Below the pieces are notes generated by a model, which made no database searches, was not told the DNA's origin, and saw only the letters and a program-made list of their open reading frames with translations. From Methylobacterium longum (lineage in GTDB: Bacteria > Pseudomonadota > Alphaproteobacteria > Rhizobiales > Beijerinckiaceae): DNA of 64,000 bases. The DNA lies in contig NZ_BPQS01000002.1 of the NCBI RefSeq assembly GCF_022179385.1, positions 248,001-312,000 on the forward strand, read 5' to 3'. The stretch's first letter is position 1; every line of letters begins with the position of its first letter. The position numbers and the translations under genes were made by a program. This document shows positions 1 through 8,892 of this stretch, one piece after another.

Positions 1-119
1 TAGACCACACGGGCGGCGTCGAGGGCGCCTGCAGCGGCGGGGCTCAACCCGTCGCGACCGTCCTCACCGATGCCGACGATCGACAGCCAGACGGTGCTCG
101 ACAGGGGCTCAGCGCTCAT
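1..119 (-). CDS. cobL: CobL N-terminus (precorrin-6Y C5,15-methyltransferase), cut by window edge
   Basis: Only the first 39 codons are present; the gene runs off the left end. The visible N-terminus reads as a tetrapyrrole methyltransferase start: a short lead, then LSIVGIGEDGRDGLSPAA, the glycine-rich first strand and loop of the CbiE-type half of CobL. CobL methylates precorrin-6Y at C5 and C15 and decarboxylates it, using SAM, in aerobic cobalamin synthesis. The ATG (117-119) shares the palindrome CATG with the start of cobK on the other strand. In known cob clusters cobL sits beside an inverted cobK, as here. Identification rests on a short stretch plus strong context. Confidence 0.8.
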   Translation of the reverse strand, partial: MSAEPLSSTVWLSIVGIGEDGRDGLSPAAAGALDAARVV

Positions 120-915
120 GGACAAGGCGCCCATGACGCGACGTGCCGAGCGGATCCTGATCCTGGGTGGAACCGGTGAGGCGAGCGCCCTGGCGCGGGC
201 CCTGGCCGGCCGAGCCGACCTGTCCGTGGTGTTGTCCCTGGCCGGACGAACCGCCGCGCCGAAGGTCGAGCCGGTGCCGACGCGGGTCGGCGGGTTCGGC
301 GGCGCCGAGGGTCTGGCGCTCTATCTGAACGCCGAGGGAATCACCGGCCTGGTCGACGCGACCCATCCCTTCGCCGCCACGATCTCGGGGAACGCCGCGC
401 GCGCCTCGGCGCGGGCGGGCGTGCCGCTCCTGGCGATCCGGCGCCCGGCCTGGAGCCCCGTACCCGGCGATCTCTGGACCGAGGTCGACACCATGGGGGA
501 CGCTGTCGTTGCCCTGGGACAGCGCGCGCGACGGGTGTTCCTGACGATCGGTCGCCAGGAGGCCGCGGCCTTCTCGGATGCACCCCAGCACGCCTATCTG
601 GCGCGCACGGTCGAGCCGATTCGCGCGGTGTTGCGCGTGCCTCATCTCACCACCATCGAGGCACGGGGGCCCTTCGACGCCGCGGCCGAGGCTGCGCTGA
701 TGCGGGAGGCCGGCATCGACGTTCTGGTGAGCAAGAATTCCGGCGGCGGCGCGACCTACGGAAAGATCGCGGCGGCGCGTGCCCTCGGCATTCCCGTCAT
801 CATGGTGCGGCGGCCGCCGAAACTCGACGTCCCGAGCGTCCCGGACGCCGCCGCCGCGCTCCGCTGGCTCGATGCGGGCGATCACGCGGCCCCCTCGACC
901 TTGCGCGCGGTGTAG
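118..915 (+). CDS. cobK: CobK, precorrin-6A reductase
   Basis: CobK reduces the macrocycle of precorrin-6A with NADPH to precorrin-6B (dihydro form). The protein (265 aa from ATG 118; an in-frame ATG at 133 is also possible) starts with RILILGGTGEASALARAL, the nucleotide-binding loop of the CbiJ/CobK family, has DATHPFAA near residue 80, and ends with a KNSGGG...IPVIMVRRP segment typical of the family. It is the only rightward gene of the cob cluster. Its start overlaps the cobL start and its last 34 bp overlap the 3' end of cobJ, so it is flush with both neighbours and has no private intergenic promoter. Confidence 0.93.
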   Translation: MDKAPMTRRAERILILGGTGEASALARALAGRADLSVVLSLAGRTAAPKVEPVPTRVGGFGGAEGLALYLNAEGITGLVDATHPFAATISGNAARASARAGVPLLAIRRPAWSPVPGDLWTEVDTMGDAVVALGQRARRVFLTIGRQEAAAFSDAPQHAYLARTVEPIRAVLRVPHLTTIEARGPFDAAAEAALMREAGIDVLVSKNSGGGATYGKIAAARALGIPVIMVRRPPKLDVPSVPDAAAALRWLDAGDHAAPSTLRAV

Positions 916-1643
916 ACGAAGGGCGGCCGGCCGTCCCGCGGGATCAGCCGCGTGGTCGAGGCACCCAGGATCACCATCGTGGCCATGTCGGCCGGCACGT
1001 CGCGCGCCTGCGCGAGGCTCGCGACGCGGATCGCCTCGTCCGGCCGGCTGATCGCGCGGGCGAACATCACCGGCGTTTCCGGCGCGCGGATCCCGGCGGC
1101 GATGTCCAACGCGGCGCCGAGCTGCCAGGGCCGGGCGGAGGAGATCGGGTTGTAGAGCGCGACCACCAGATCGGCCCGCAGCACGGCCTCGAGCCGGGCG
1201 GTCACAACCGGCCACGGCTTGAGGTTGTCCGAGAGGGACAGGGCGCAAAAATCGCCGCCGAGCGGCGCACCGAGCCGCGCCGCGGCCGCCAGCATCGCGG
1301 TGATTCCGGGCTCCACCACGATGGCGAGGTCGCGCCAGCCCGGCTCGCCGTGCTCCACGGCCTCGAACACCGCCGCCGCCATGGCGAAGACGCCGGGATC
1401 GCCGCCGGAGACCACGGCGACCCGGCGCCCGGAAGCGGCCAGCTGCAGGGCGTGGCGGGCGCGGTCGACCTCCACCCGGTTGTCGCTGGCATGGCGGGTC
1501 AGCCCCGGGCGCTCGGGCACGCAGGCGACGTAGGGGAAGTAGCCGACGATATCCTCGGCGGCATCGAGGGCCCGGCGTGCGGAATCGGTCAGCAGGGCCG
1601 CATCGCCCGGACCGAGGCCGACGACGGTGAGGCTTCCGCTCAC
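882..1643 (-). CDS. cobJ: CobJ, precorrin-3B C17-methyltransferase
   Basis: SAM-dependent methyltransferase that methylates C17 of precorrin-3B and contracts the ring to give precorrin-4. The 253-aa protein begins VSGSLTVVGLGPGDAALL, the conserved GLGPGD loop, and carries VSGGDPGVFAMA around residue 80 and ALYNPISSARPWQL later, all CobJ/CbiH hallmarks. The start is GTG at 1643, which overlaps the cobI stop by four bases (GTGA). This indicates translational coupling. The 3' end overlaps cobK on the other strand by 34 bp. It is the last leftward gene of the operon before cobK, and cobL follows in the same direction. Confidence 0.95.
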   Translation of the reverse strand: MSGSLTVVGLGPGDAALLTDSARRALDAAEDIVGYFPYVACVPERPGLTRHASDNRVEVDRARHALQLAASGRRVAVVSGGDPGVFAMAAAVFEAVEHGEPGWRDLAIVVEPGITAMLAAAARLGAPLGGDFCALSLSDNLKPWPVVTARLEAVLRADLVVALYNPISSARPWQLGAALDIAAGIRAPETPVMFARAISRPDEAIRVASLAQARDVPADMATMVILGASTTRLIPRDGRPPFVYTARKVEGAA

Positions 1644-2419
1644 GGTCGCCTGCCCTCGCCGGGCAGGAGCACCATGGAGAAATAGGGCGCCTCGTCGTCC
1701 GGCTTGTCGGACAGCATGACGACGCGCTCGCCCGACATGGTGCCGCGCTCGACATAGATCGCCCGCTCGAGGACTCCCGCCGCCGCCAGGGCCGCGCGCA
1801 CCTTCGGCAGGTGACGTCCGAGCTTCATGACCACGGCCGCGTCCGTGGCGCCGAGGCGCTCCGTGAGCGCGGCGAGCGGCAGGGTCGCGGGCAAGACGGT
1901 GAGGATGTCGTCCCCCCAGGTGATCGGGGTTCCGGCCCGGGTCCAGCATCCCGACATCCCGGTCACGCCGGGCACCACCTCGACGGGGAATCGGTCCTTG
2001 AGGCGCCGCCACAGGTGCATGAACGAGCCGTAGAAGAAGGGGTCGCCCTCGGACAGGATCGCCACGTCGCGTCCCGCGCCGAGGTGGTCGGCGAGCTGCC
2101 CGGCCGCGTCGTCGTAGAACCCGGCGAGCGCGGCGACGTAATCGGGATGCTCCGGGTGGATCTCGGTCGTGTACGGATAGGCGAGGGGCATCTCCCGGGC
2201 AGGATCGCGCAGGATCGCGTCCGCGATGGTGCGGGCGTTGCCGCGCCGGCCGCGCTTGCAGAAATGCACCAGCACCGGCGCCCGCGTGAGGATCCGTTGC
2301 GCCTTGACGGTCAGCAGTTCCGGATCGCCCGGGCCCATCCCGACCCCGTAGAGCGTGCCGGTCACGGCCGCGGCGGGGATCTCGTCGGCGGGAGCGTCCA
2401 GCCGTTCGAACCCGTCCAT
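1640..2419 (-). CDS. cobI: CobI, precorrin-2 C20-methyltransferase
   Basis: Adds a methyl group from SAM to C20 of precorrin-2, giving precorrin-3A. Visible family features are GVGMGPGDPELLTVKA close to the N-terminus, LSEGDPFFYGSFMHL in the middle, and VVPGVTGMSGCWTRAG, which forms part of the SAM pocket. Length (259 aa) is normal. The ATG at 2419 abuts the cobH stop (TGATG, one-base overlap). A GTG one codon upstream (2422) would give a four-base overlap and is an equally good start. Either way translation is likely coupled to cobH. Confidence 0.95.
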   Translation of the reverse strand: MDGFERLDAPADEIPAAAVTGTLYGVGMGPGDPELLTVKAQRILTRAPVLVHFCKRGRRGNARTIADAILRDPAREMPLAYPYTTEIHPEHPDYVAALAGFYDDAAGQLADHLGAGRDVAILSEGDPFFYGSFMHLWRRLKDRFPVEVVPGVTGMSGCWTRAGTPITWGDDILTVLPATLPLAALTERLGATDAAVVMKLGRHLPKVRAALAAAGVLERAIYVERGTMSGERVVMLSDKPDDEAPYFSMVLLPGEGRRP

Positions 2420-3111
2420 CACTCGACCTCGCTGGCCAGCGCGTTGACGGCCGCCGCCGTCATGGCGCTGCCGCCGCGGCGTCCATGGACCACCACGAAG
2501 GGCACCCGACCGTCCCGGGCCAGGGCGTCCTTGGATTCCGCGGCGCCGACGAAACCGACCGGGATGCCGATCACCGCCGCGGGCGGTTTCACCCCCGCGT
2601 CAAGCAGCTCCAGAAGTCGGAACAGGGCAGTCGGCGCGTTGCCGACCGCCACGACGCTGCCCGGCAGGTATTCGCGCCAGAGTTCCATGGCGGCGGCCGA
2701 CCGGGTCGTCCCGAGGCTCTGGGCGAGATCCGGCACCCGCGGGTCGCCGAGGGTGCAGATCACGCGATTGTCGGCGGGCAGCCGCGCCCGGGTGACGCCG
2801 TCGGCCACCATCCGGACGTCGCACAGGATCGGCGCGCCGGCCTGGAGCGCCGCGACGCCGGCCTCGGCGAAATCCGCCGACATCGCCACGTCGGCCGGGA
2901 GGTCGGTCATGCCGCAGGCGTGGATCATGCGCACCACGACGCGCTCGGCCGCGCCGGACCACCGGGCGAGGTTGGCCTCGGCGCGGATCATCGCGAAGGA
3001 GCGCGCGTAGATCGCGCCGCCGTCGCGGACATATTCGTAGCGGGACGGGGGCTCGTGGGCCGCGGCCGGCTCCGATCCTGTCTGGCGCAGGGCGTTGTGG
3101 CTCGCGCTCAT
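2419..3111 (-). CDS. cobH: CobH, precorrin-8X methylmutase
   Basis: Catalyses the 1,5-methyl shift from C11 to C12 that turns precorrin-8X into hydrogenobyrinic acid. The 230-aa protein contains RMIHACGMTDLPADV; the histidine (about residue 64) is the position of the known catalytic histidine in this family. NRVICTLGDPRVP and AVIGIPVGFVGAAESK follow, the latter being the conserved substrate-binding segment. I chose ATG 3111 because it overlaps the cobG stop by four bases (ATGA). A longer frame upstream exists but would run into cobG and adds non-conserved residues. Confidence 0.96.
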   Translation of the reverse strand: MSASHNALRQTGSEPAAAHEPPSRYEYVRDGGAIYARSFAMIRAEANLARWSGAAERVVVRMIHACGMTDLPADVAMSADFAEAGVAALQAGAPILCDVRMVADGVTRARLPADNRVICTLGDPRVPDLAQSLGTTRSAAAMELWREYLPGSVVAVGNAPTALFRLLELLDAGVKPPAAVIGIPVGFVGAAESKDALARDGRVPFVVVHGRRGGSAMTAAAVNALASEVE

Positions 3112-4457
3112 GCCGGTCTCCTGGTCCTCCCGCACGTCGTCCGGGCCATATCCGGCGCGAAAGCGGCGGAGAGCCCGACAGTCTTGGCCCTTCCTAACCG
3201 CTCCAGCACCGCCTCGATAGGGAGATCCATCGCCGGCTCATCGCCCGGCGCTCCGCCGAGCACGACGCCGTACCGGCCGTCGCGGCCGACGAGAGTCAGG
3301 TCGGCCGGGCCGGGGCGGGCGCAGCCCTTGGCGCAGCCGGAGACGTGCGCGGAGATGTCCGGCATCGCGAGGGGCCTGAAGGCCCCCGCGAGGCGCGCCG
3401 CGTCCGCGAGGGTCGGGGTCGATCCGGAGGCGCAGCCGGGCGCGCCCGTACAGGCGTCGATGCTGGAGCGGGGATCGTCGGACGCGACGATGAAGTCGGA
3501 CGCGAGATCCGCCACCACCGCGGCTGCGCGGATGCCGGGCGCGGTCGTCAGGACGAAGCCGCGCGTCGGCGACAGGCGGATCGCGTCCGTTCCGAACGCC
3601 TCCGCGGCATCCGCGATCCGGTCGAGGGCATCGGCGGTGCAGCGGCCGAAGGGCGCGTCGAGGGCGAGGATCCGGAGGCCGGCGTGGAGGCCGGGTGCGG
3701 GGGCGAACGGCGATCCGCTCACGAAGTCGCGGCCGCCCTCCGTCACACAGACCGGCGCGCGGATCGGTCCCTCGGCCGTGAGAGCTCGGATCATGACCGA
3801 CATGTCGGTGTCCGACAGGTCGCGCATGCGCCGCCGACCGGTCCGCGCGAAGGCATCGAGCAGCGCCCGGACCAAGCCGGGGGCGTCGCCGGCTTCGCAG
3901 GTCACGAGTTCGCGAAGCCCCGGAGCGGCACCGATCGCAACCGCCACCACGCCCGGGCCGCGCGCGATCACGAAGCAATCGGCCTCCGGCATCGCCGCGC
4001 CCACGCGACCCTCGATCACGACCAGCGTCTTGGCCGGCAGTCCGAGGATCGTCGGCCCAATCGCCTCGACGGCACGGGCGAGGGCCGGGACGTCGATCGT
4101 CTCGTCGGGATCGATGCCCGCCAGCGGGCTCGTCAGCGTCAGGCGCTGGGGGCCCCCATCCGCCCGCACGTCCCCGAGGCCGATCGATTGAAGCCGGTCC
4201 GCCAGGGCCAGGCGGGTCGCCTCGCTGACCCCGCGGACCTGGAGGTTGGCCCGGGCGGTGAGGTCGAGATGCCCGTTCCCGTGGCGGCGCGCCCCGTCCG
4301 CGACCGCGCGGGCCTGAGGCGGCGTGAGGATCCCCAGGGGCGGATGCACCCGCGCCAGGAGGCCGTCGCCGGTGGGCATCGGACGCGCGAGCCCGGGGCA
4401 CCAGCCCCTCCGGGCCGGCGCCTCGGGGAGAACACGGCGATGGCCGGAGGCGCTCAC
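3108..4457 (-). CDS. cobG: CobG, precorrin-3B synthase (oxygen-dependent)
   Basis: Iron-sulfur monooxygenase that hydroxylates precorrin-3A with O2 to form precorrin-3B. It marks the aerobic route to vitamin B12. The 449-aa protein resembles sulfite/nitrite reductases: GHLDLTARANLQVRGV in the N-terminal half, and the Fe-S cysteines in CTGAPGC and SGCAKGCARPGPADL in the C-terminal half. The start is GTG 4457, overlapping the cobN stop by four bases. A much longer reading frame continues upstream through cobN in another phase, but its sequence is not conserved-looking and the GTGA junction matches the other junctions of the operon. Confidence 0.94.
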   Translation of the reverse strand: MSASGHRRVLPEAPARRGWCPGLARPMPTGDGLLARVHPPLGILTPPQARAVADGARRHGNGHLDLTARANLQVRGVSEATRLALADRLQSIGLGDVRADGGPQRLTLTSPLAGIDPDETIDVPALARAVEAIGPTILGLPAKTLVVIEGRVGAAMPEADCFVIARGPGVVAVAIGAAPGLRELVTCEAGDAPGLVRALLDAFARTGRRRMRDLSDTDMSVMIRALTAEGPIRAPVCVTEGGRDFVSGSPFAPAPGLHAGLRILALDAPFGRCTADALDRIADAAEAFGTDAIRLSPTRGFVLTTAPGIRAAAVVADLASDFIVASDDPRSSIDACTGAPGCASGSTPTLADAARLAGAFRPLAMPDISAHVSGCAKGCARPGPADLTLVGRDGRYGVVLGGAPGDEPAMDLPIEAVLERLGRAKTVGLSAAFAPDMARTTCGRTRRPA

Positions 4458-7400
4458 TCCGCGGCCTCCGGCAGCAGCGCGTCCGCCGGCAGGGCGTTGC
4501 GGCGGCTGTGCCAGAGGCCGCGGTCCCGGGCCGCGTCGAACCGCTCCAGGATCGCGCGGGTGGCCGCCGGGTTGGCGGCGCGGAGGCGCTCGAACACGTC
4601 GGCGTCCGCGATCCAGGCCGCGTAGAGCCGGTCGAAGGCGGCATCCGTGACGGCATCGCTCGTGGCGGCGAGCACGAAGACGGCGTCGAGGCCCTGCGCC
4701 AGCTCCTGCGCCCCCCGGTAGCCGTGATCGAGCTGGGCGGCGATCCAGCGGGGCGCGGCGAGGCGCCCACCGATCAGCCGGGCGACGTCTTCCCGGGCGG
4801 TGCGGGCCTTCGGCCGCTCCGGCACGGAGACGTCGAGGCTGTAGAGCGCCGGACGTCCGCCGGCCAGCACGGCGGCCGCCGCGAAACCGCCCATCGCATC
4901 CACGGCAGCGTCGCCGTCGAACAGGTCGCGCTCGGCCACGTCGAAGGCGTGCAGGTAGGCGTCGGCGGCCGCCACACGGGCGGCGAAATCGGTGTCCGGC
5001 GCCTCGTGATCGCCGTAGGCGTGGTTGCTGGCCGCGAGGTAGGCCCGGCCGAGATCGGCGCGGCCCTCCCAGCTTCCGTCGAGGGCGGCGGCGGCCGTGC
5101 CGGCTCCGTACCGACCCGGCGCCGCGCCGTAGACCCGCGCGGTGGCTTCGCCGCGGCGGCGGGCTCCCGCCAGGGGATTCTCGTCGTCGGCCTCGTCGCG
5201 CGCGGCCACCGCCCGGGCGGCCCGGTCGATCAGCGCCAGCGTGTCGGGGAAGGTGTCGCGGAACGCGCCGGAGACCCGCACCGTGACGTCGATGCGGGGC
5301 CGGTCGAGCAGCGCCAGCGGCAGGATCTCGAAACCCGTCACGCGGGTGCTGGCGTGGTCCCAGACCGGTCGGACGCCCATGAGCGCCAGGGCGTGCGCCA
5401 CGTCCTCCCCGCCGGTCCGCAGGGTGGGGGATGCCCAGAGGTCCATGACGATGCGGGCCGGGTAGGCACCCTCGTCCTGAAGGTAACGCGTCACGACCGC
5501 GTCGGCCGCCCGGCTGCCCAGGAGCGCGGCGGCGCGGCTCGGGATCGCGCGGGGATCGAGCGTCGTGAGGTTTCGTCCGGTCGGCAGCACGTCGGCCCGG
5601 CCCCGGGAGGGCGAGCCGGCCGGTCCCGGCCGGACGAAGCGGGCATCGAGGGCGGCGCGCAGGCCGGCGCGCTCGCCGGCCGCGCTCGCCGCGACGGCGT
5701 CCGAGGCGCCTTCGGGCGCGCGGCCGAACACGTGCAGCCCGTCGCGGAAGATGGTCTCCCCGAGATCGCACAGGTGCGCGTCGAGCCGGGTCAGCGCCTC
5801 GTCCATCGGCGTCGCCGCGTCGATGCCCGCGCCGTCCAGGAGCCCGGCGGCGCCCGCCTCCTTCAGGATGGCGCGGGCGATGAGGTCGGCCCGGCGCGGG
5901 TCGAGCACGCTTGCGGCGGAATACTCCTCTACGAGCTCGCGCAGGCGTGCGGCTTCGGGCGGCAGATCCTGCGTGGCCGTCTCCGGCGTCAGGTGGCCCA
6001 GCGCGATGCCGCCCAGGCGACGCTTCAGCGGGGCGGCCTCGCCCGGATCGTCGACGATGAACGGGTAGACCACCGGCAGGCCGCCGACGCAGAGCGCCGG
6101 CAGGCAATAGGGGGACAGCGCCACCGCCTTGCCGGGGAGCCACTCGGTGGTGCCGTGGGTGCCGAGCTGCACCAGGACGTCGAAATGCCGCCGCAGCCCG
6201 AGATGGAACGCCAGATACGCGTGGGTCGGGAGACGCTCCGGGTCGTGGTAGCCGGCCTTCCGGTCCGCGTCGCGCCCGCGGTCGGGCTGGAGGAAGACGG
6301 CGAGGTTCTCGCGCGGGGCGTCATCGCCCGCCGGCGGCGCACGTTCGCCGGTCACCACGCGGAATCGGAACGCCCCCCCAACGCAGGCGTCATCGGCCTC
6401 CGGTTCCCCCCAGGCCTCGACGAGCGCGTCGCGCGTCGGTCCCGGGAGACCATCGAGCCAGCCGGCATAGGTCTCCAGCGGCACGTCGAACCGGGCCGGC
6501 TCCGCGGTCAGCCGCTCCATCAGCGCGGTCTCTTCCGGCAGCGCGCCGACCGCGTAGCCCGCCGCGGCGAGATCGGCGGCGATCGACCGGGCGCTCGCCG
6601 GGGTATCGAGGCCGACAGCGAAGCCGGCCCGTCCGCCGCGCGCCGGATAATCCGACAGCACCATGGCGACCCGCCGCTCGGCACGCGGCAGGGCGGCCAG
6701 ACGCAGCCAGCCCGCGGCGCGGTCCGCCAGGGCCTCGATCCCGGCCGCATACGGCACGGCCCGGCGCTCGGCGAAGCCCGCGATGTCGGGAGACTCTTCC
6801 TTGAAGGAGATCGGAAAGCCCGAGAGCCGGCCGTCGAACTCGGGCAGCGCCACCTGCATGGCGAGGTCGGCAGCGCCCAGCCCGCGGGCCGACGCCTCCC
6901 AGGCGGCCCGCCCGGCACCCACCGTGAAGGCCTGGAGAACCGGGCAGTCGGCGCCGTCGAGAACGAAGTCGATTCCGTCCTCACGGGCCGAGAACGCGGT
7001 GGCGGCGATCACGAGATCCGGCCCGCGCGTCCGCACGGCCGCGGCCACCGCGGCGGCGGCTTCCGGCTCCTTCAGGCTCGACACAGCCATCGGCAAAACG
7101 CCGATCCCGCGGGCGCGCAGGGCGGCGGTGAGGGCCACGAAGGGCGCCGTGTCGCCCCCGAGGACGGCGGAACGATAGACCACCAGCAGGGCCAGCGGTG
7201 CCGCCGATCCGGCGAGCGGGACCCCCGATGCCGCGGCCGCGACCGCCGCATCCAGGGGCAGCACGCCGCAGCCCGGGCACCAGGGAAAGCCGCGCGGCAG
7301 CGGCCGCGGCGGCTCGACCGCGTGGCCGGAGCCGATCCGGGCGGCCAGACGCCGCAGCATCCGCCGGATGTTATCGAAGCCTCCCGCCCGGAAATACAGG

Positions 7401-7810
7401 TCGAGGTCCTCGGCGAGATCGGGATCGGTCGAGAAGGTGGCGAGCCGCGGATCGGGCCGGTCGTCGCCCGGCAGCACGGCCAGCACGACACCCTCCTTCC
7501 GGGCTATCTCGGCGCAGCGCTCGACCCCGTAGCGCCAGTAATCCAGACCGCCGAGGCAGCGGATCACCACGAGCTTCGCGCGCGCCACCACGCGCTCGAC
7601 GTAGAGGTCGACCGAGAGCGGATGCCGAAGCTTCGCCATCTTGGCGAGGCGCAGGCTCGGCAGCTCGGGTTCGGCCGCATGGGCCTGCGCCAGCCCCGAC
7701 AGGTCGCTGTCGGTGAAGGACAGCACCACGAGATCGCCGGGCTCCTGCCCGAGATCCACGGCGGCCTCGCCCTCGTCGAGGGAGACCGAGTCGATGCGCA
7801 CGAGATGCAT
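4454..7810 (-). CDS. cobN: CobN, cobaltochelatase large subunit
   Basis: Large subunit of the ATP-dependent CobN-CobS-CobT complex that inserts cobalt into hydrogenobyrinic acid a,c-diamide. It belongs to the BchH/CobN magnesium-chelatase family. The protein is 1118 aa, somewhat shorter than the roughly 1275 aa of the classical Pseudomonas denitrificans enzyme. Recognisable parts include FPWCPGCGVLPL (about residue 176), a long central HLGLRRHFDVLVQLGTHGTTEW segment, and VVYPFIVDDPGEAAPLKRR. CobS and CobT are not in this window. A 47-bp gap separates its ATG from cobW, the widest gap in the operon body. A long open frame on the opposite strand is a composition artefact. Confidence 0.96.
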   Translation of the reverse strand: MHLVRIDSVSLDEGEAAVDLGQEPGDLVVLSFTDSDLSGLAQAHAAEPELPSLRLAKMAKLRHPLSVDLYVERVVARAKLVVIRCLGGLDYWRYGVERCAEIARKEGVVLAVLPGDDRPDPRLATFSTDPDLAEDLDLYFRAGGFDNIRRMLRRLAARIGSGHAVEPPRPLPRGFPWCPGCGVLPLDAAVAAAASGVPLAGSAAPLALLVVYRSAVLGGDTAPFVALTAALRARGIGVLPMAVSSLKEPEAAAAVAAAVRTRGPDLVIAATAFSAREDGIDFVLDGADCPVLQAFTVGAGRAAWEASARGLGAADLAMQVALPEFDGRLSGFPISFKEESPDIAGFAERRAVPYAAGIEALADRAAGWLRLAALPRAERRVAMVLSDYPARGGRAGFAVGLDTPASARSIAADLAAAGYAVGALPEETALMERLTAEPARFDVPLETYAGWLDGLPGPTRDALVEAWGEPEADDACVGGAFRFRVVTGERAPPAGDDAPRENLAVFLQPDRGRDADRKAGYHDPERLPTHAYLAFHLGLRRHFDVLVQLGTHGTTEWLPGKAVALSPYCLPALCVGGLPVVYPFIVDDPGEAAPLKRRLGGIALGHLTPETATQDLPPEAARLRELVEEYSAASVLDPRRADLIARAILKEAGAAGLLDGAGIDAATPMDEALTRLDAHLCDLGETIFRDGLHVFGRAPEGASDAVAASAAGERAGLRAALDARFVRPGPAGSPSRGRADVLPTGRNLTTLDPRAIPSRAAALLGSRAADAVVTRYLQDEGAYPARIVMDLWASPTLRTGGEDVAHALALMGVRPVWDHASTRVTGFEILPLALLDRPRIDVTVRVSGAFRDTFPDTLALIDRAARAVAARDEADDENPLAGARRRGEATARVYGAAPGRYGAGTAAAALDGSWEGRADLGRAYLAASNHAYGDHEAPDTDFAARVAAADAYLHAFDVAERDLFDGDAAVDAMGGFAAAAVLAGGRPALYSLDVSVPERPKARTAREDVARLIGGRLAAPRWIAAQLDHGYRGAQELAQGLDAVFVLAATSDAVTDAAFDRLYAAWIADADVFERLRAANPAATRAILERFDAARDRGLWHSRRNALPADALLPEAAE

Positions 7811-7857
7811 CGCGGCGGCCTCTCAGGGTGAGTTCGAACGGGCGCGCGCGCCGGACG

Positions 7858-8892
7858 TCATCCCGCGAGCGCCGCGGCGACCGCGTCCCGGTCGAAGCCC
7901 TTCAGGCCGATCACCACGAGCGTTCCGTCGCGGGGCTCGCCCGGCCGCCAGGGCCGGTCGAAATGGTGGGCGACCCGGCGTCCGACACCCTGCACCACCA
8001 GGCGCATCGCCTTGCCCTCGACCTCGGCGAAACCCTTGATGCGCAGCACGCCGTCCGTCTCGGCCGCCTTCTCGACCCGGGCCGCGAGGTCGCCGGCGGT
8101 GACCGCCGGCCGGACCGGCAACGCCACGGTCTCGAAGTCGTCGTGGTCGTGGTCCTCGTCCGCGCCGTGATGCGAGGGGCGGGCGTCGAGATCGTCCTCG
8201 GCCGCCGCGCCGAGGCCCAGCAGCACGCGCGGGTCGATGACGCCGTTCTCGGTCTCCACCACCTTCACGGCGCGCGGCAGCTGCTTCTCCACCTCGGCTC
8301 GGACCCGGGCGCGGGTCGCGGCATCGATCAGGTCGGCCTTGTTGAGCACCACCAGATCGGCGCAGAGGAGCTGGTCCTCGAACACCTCCTCCAGCGGATT
8401 GTCGTGATCCACCGACTGATCGGCCGCTCGCTGGGCGGCCAGGGCCTCCGGATCCTCCGCGAAGGCCCCCGAGGCCACCGCCGGGCCGTCCACCACGGCG
8501 ACGACCCCGTCCACGGTCACCCGCGAGCGGATCGCCGGCCACTGGAACGCCTGGACGAGGGGCTTGGGCAGGGCGAGACCGGACGTCTCGATCAGGATGT
8601 GCTCCGGCGGCTCGGCGCGGGCGAGCAGCGTCTCCAGGGCGGGCACGAAGTCGTCCGCCACCGTGCAGCAGATGCAGCCGTTCGGCAGCTCGACGATGGA
8701 ATCCTCCGTGCAGCCCTCGACGCCGCAGGTGGCCAGGAACGACTTGTCGAAGCCGACATCGCCGAACTCGTTGACCAGGATGGCGAGGCGACGGCCCTTC
8801 GCGTTCTCGACGACGTGGCGCACGAGGGTCGTCTTGCCGGCCCCCAGGAAGCCCGTGACGATGGTGCAGGGGATCTTGGACACGATGGTCAT
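7858..8892 (-). CDS. cobW: CobW, COG0523 GTPase metallochaperone
   Basis: G3E-family GTPase thought to deliver cobalt (or help the chelatase) during cobalamin synthesis. The 344-aa protein has the P-loop GFLGAGKTT at residues 14-22, the family's CxCC metal motif in LPNGCICCTV, the guanine-specificity motif NKAD, and a histidine/aspartate-rich linker (HHGADEDHDHDD) that probably binds metal. The C-terminal CobW_C domain ends in VVIGLKGFDRDAV. ATG 8892 overlaps the stop of the upstream DUF1636 gene by four bases. Position between transport genes and cobN fits a role in loading CobN with cobalt. Confidence 0.95.
   Translation of the reverse strand: MTIVSKIPCTIVTGFLGAGKTTLVRHVVENAKGRRLAILVNEFGDVGFDKSFLATCGVEGCTEDSIVELPNGCICCTVADDFVPALETLLARAEPPEHILIETSGLALPKPLVQAFQWPAIRSRVTVDGVVAVVDGPAVASGAFAEDPEALAAQRAADQSVDHDNPLEEVFEDQLLCADLVVLNKADLIDAATRARVRAEVEKQLPRAVKVVETENGVIDPRVLLGLGAAAEDDLDARPSHHGADEDHDHDDFETVALPVRPAVTAGDLAARVEKAAETDGVLRIKGFAEVEGKAMRLVVQGVGRRVAHHFDRPWRPGEPRDGTLVVIGLKGFDRDAVAAALAG

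Noticed and set aside
4508..7831. Open frame of more than 1100 codons on the plus strand opposite cobN
   Set aside because: It mirrors cobN in the antisense direction, has no recognisable domain, and such frames arise readily at this GC content.
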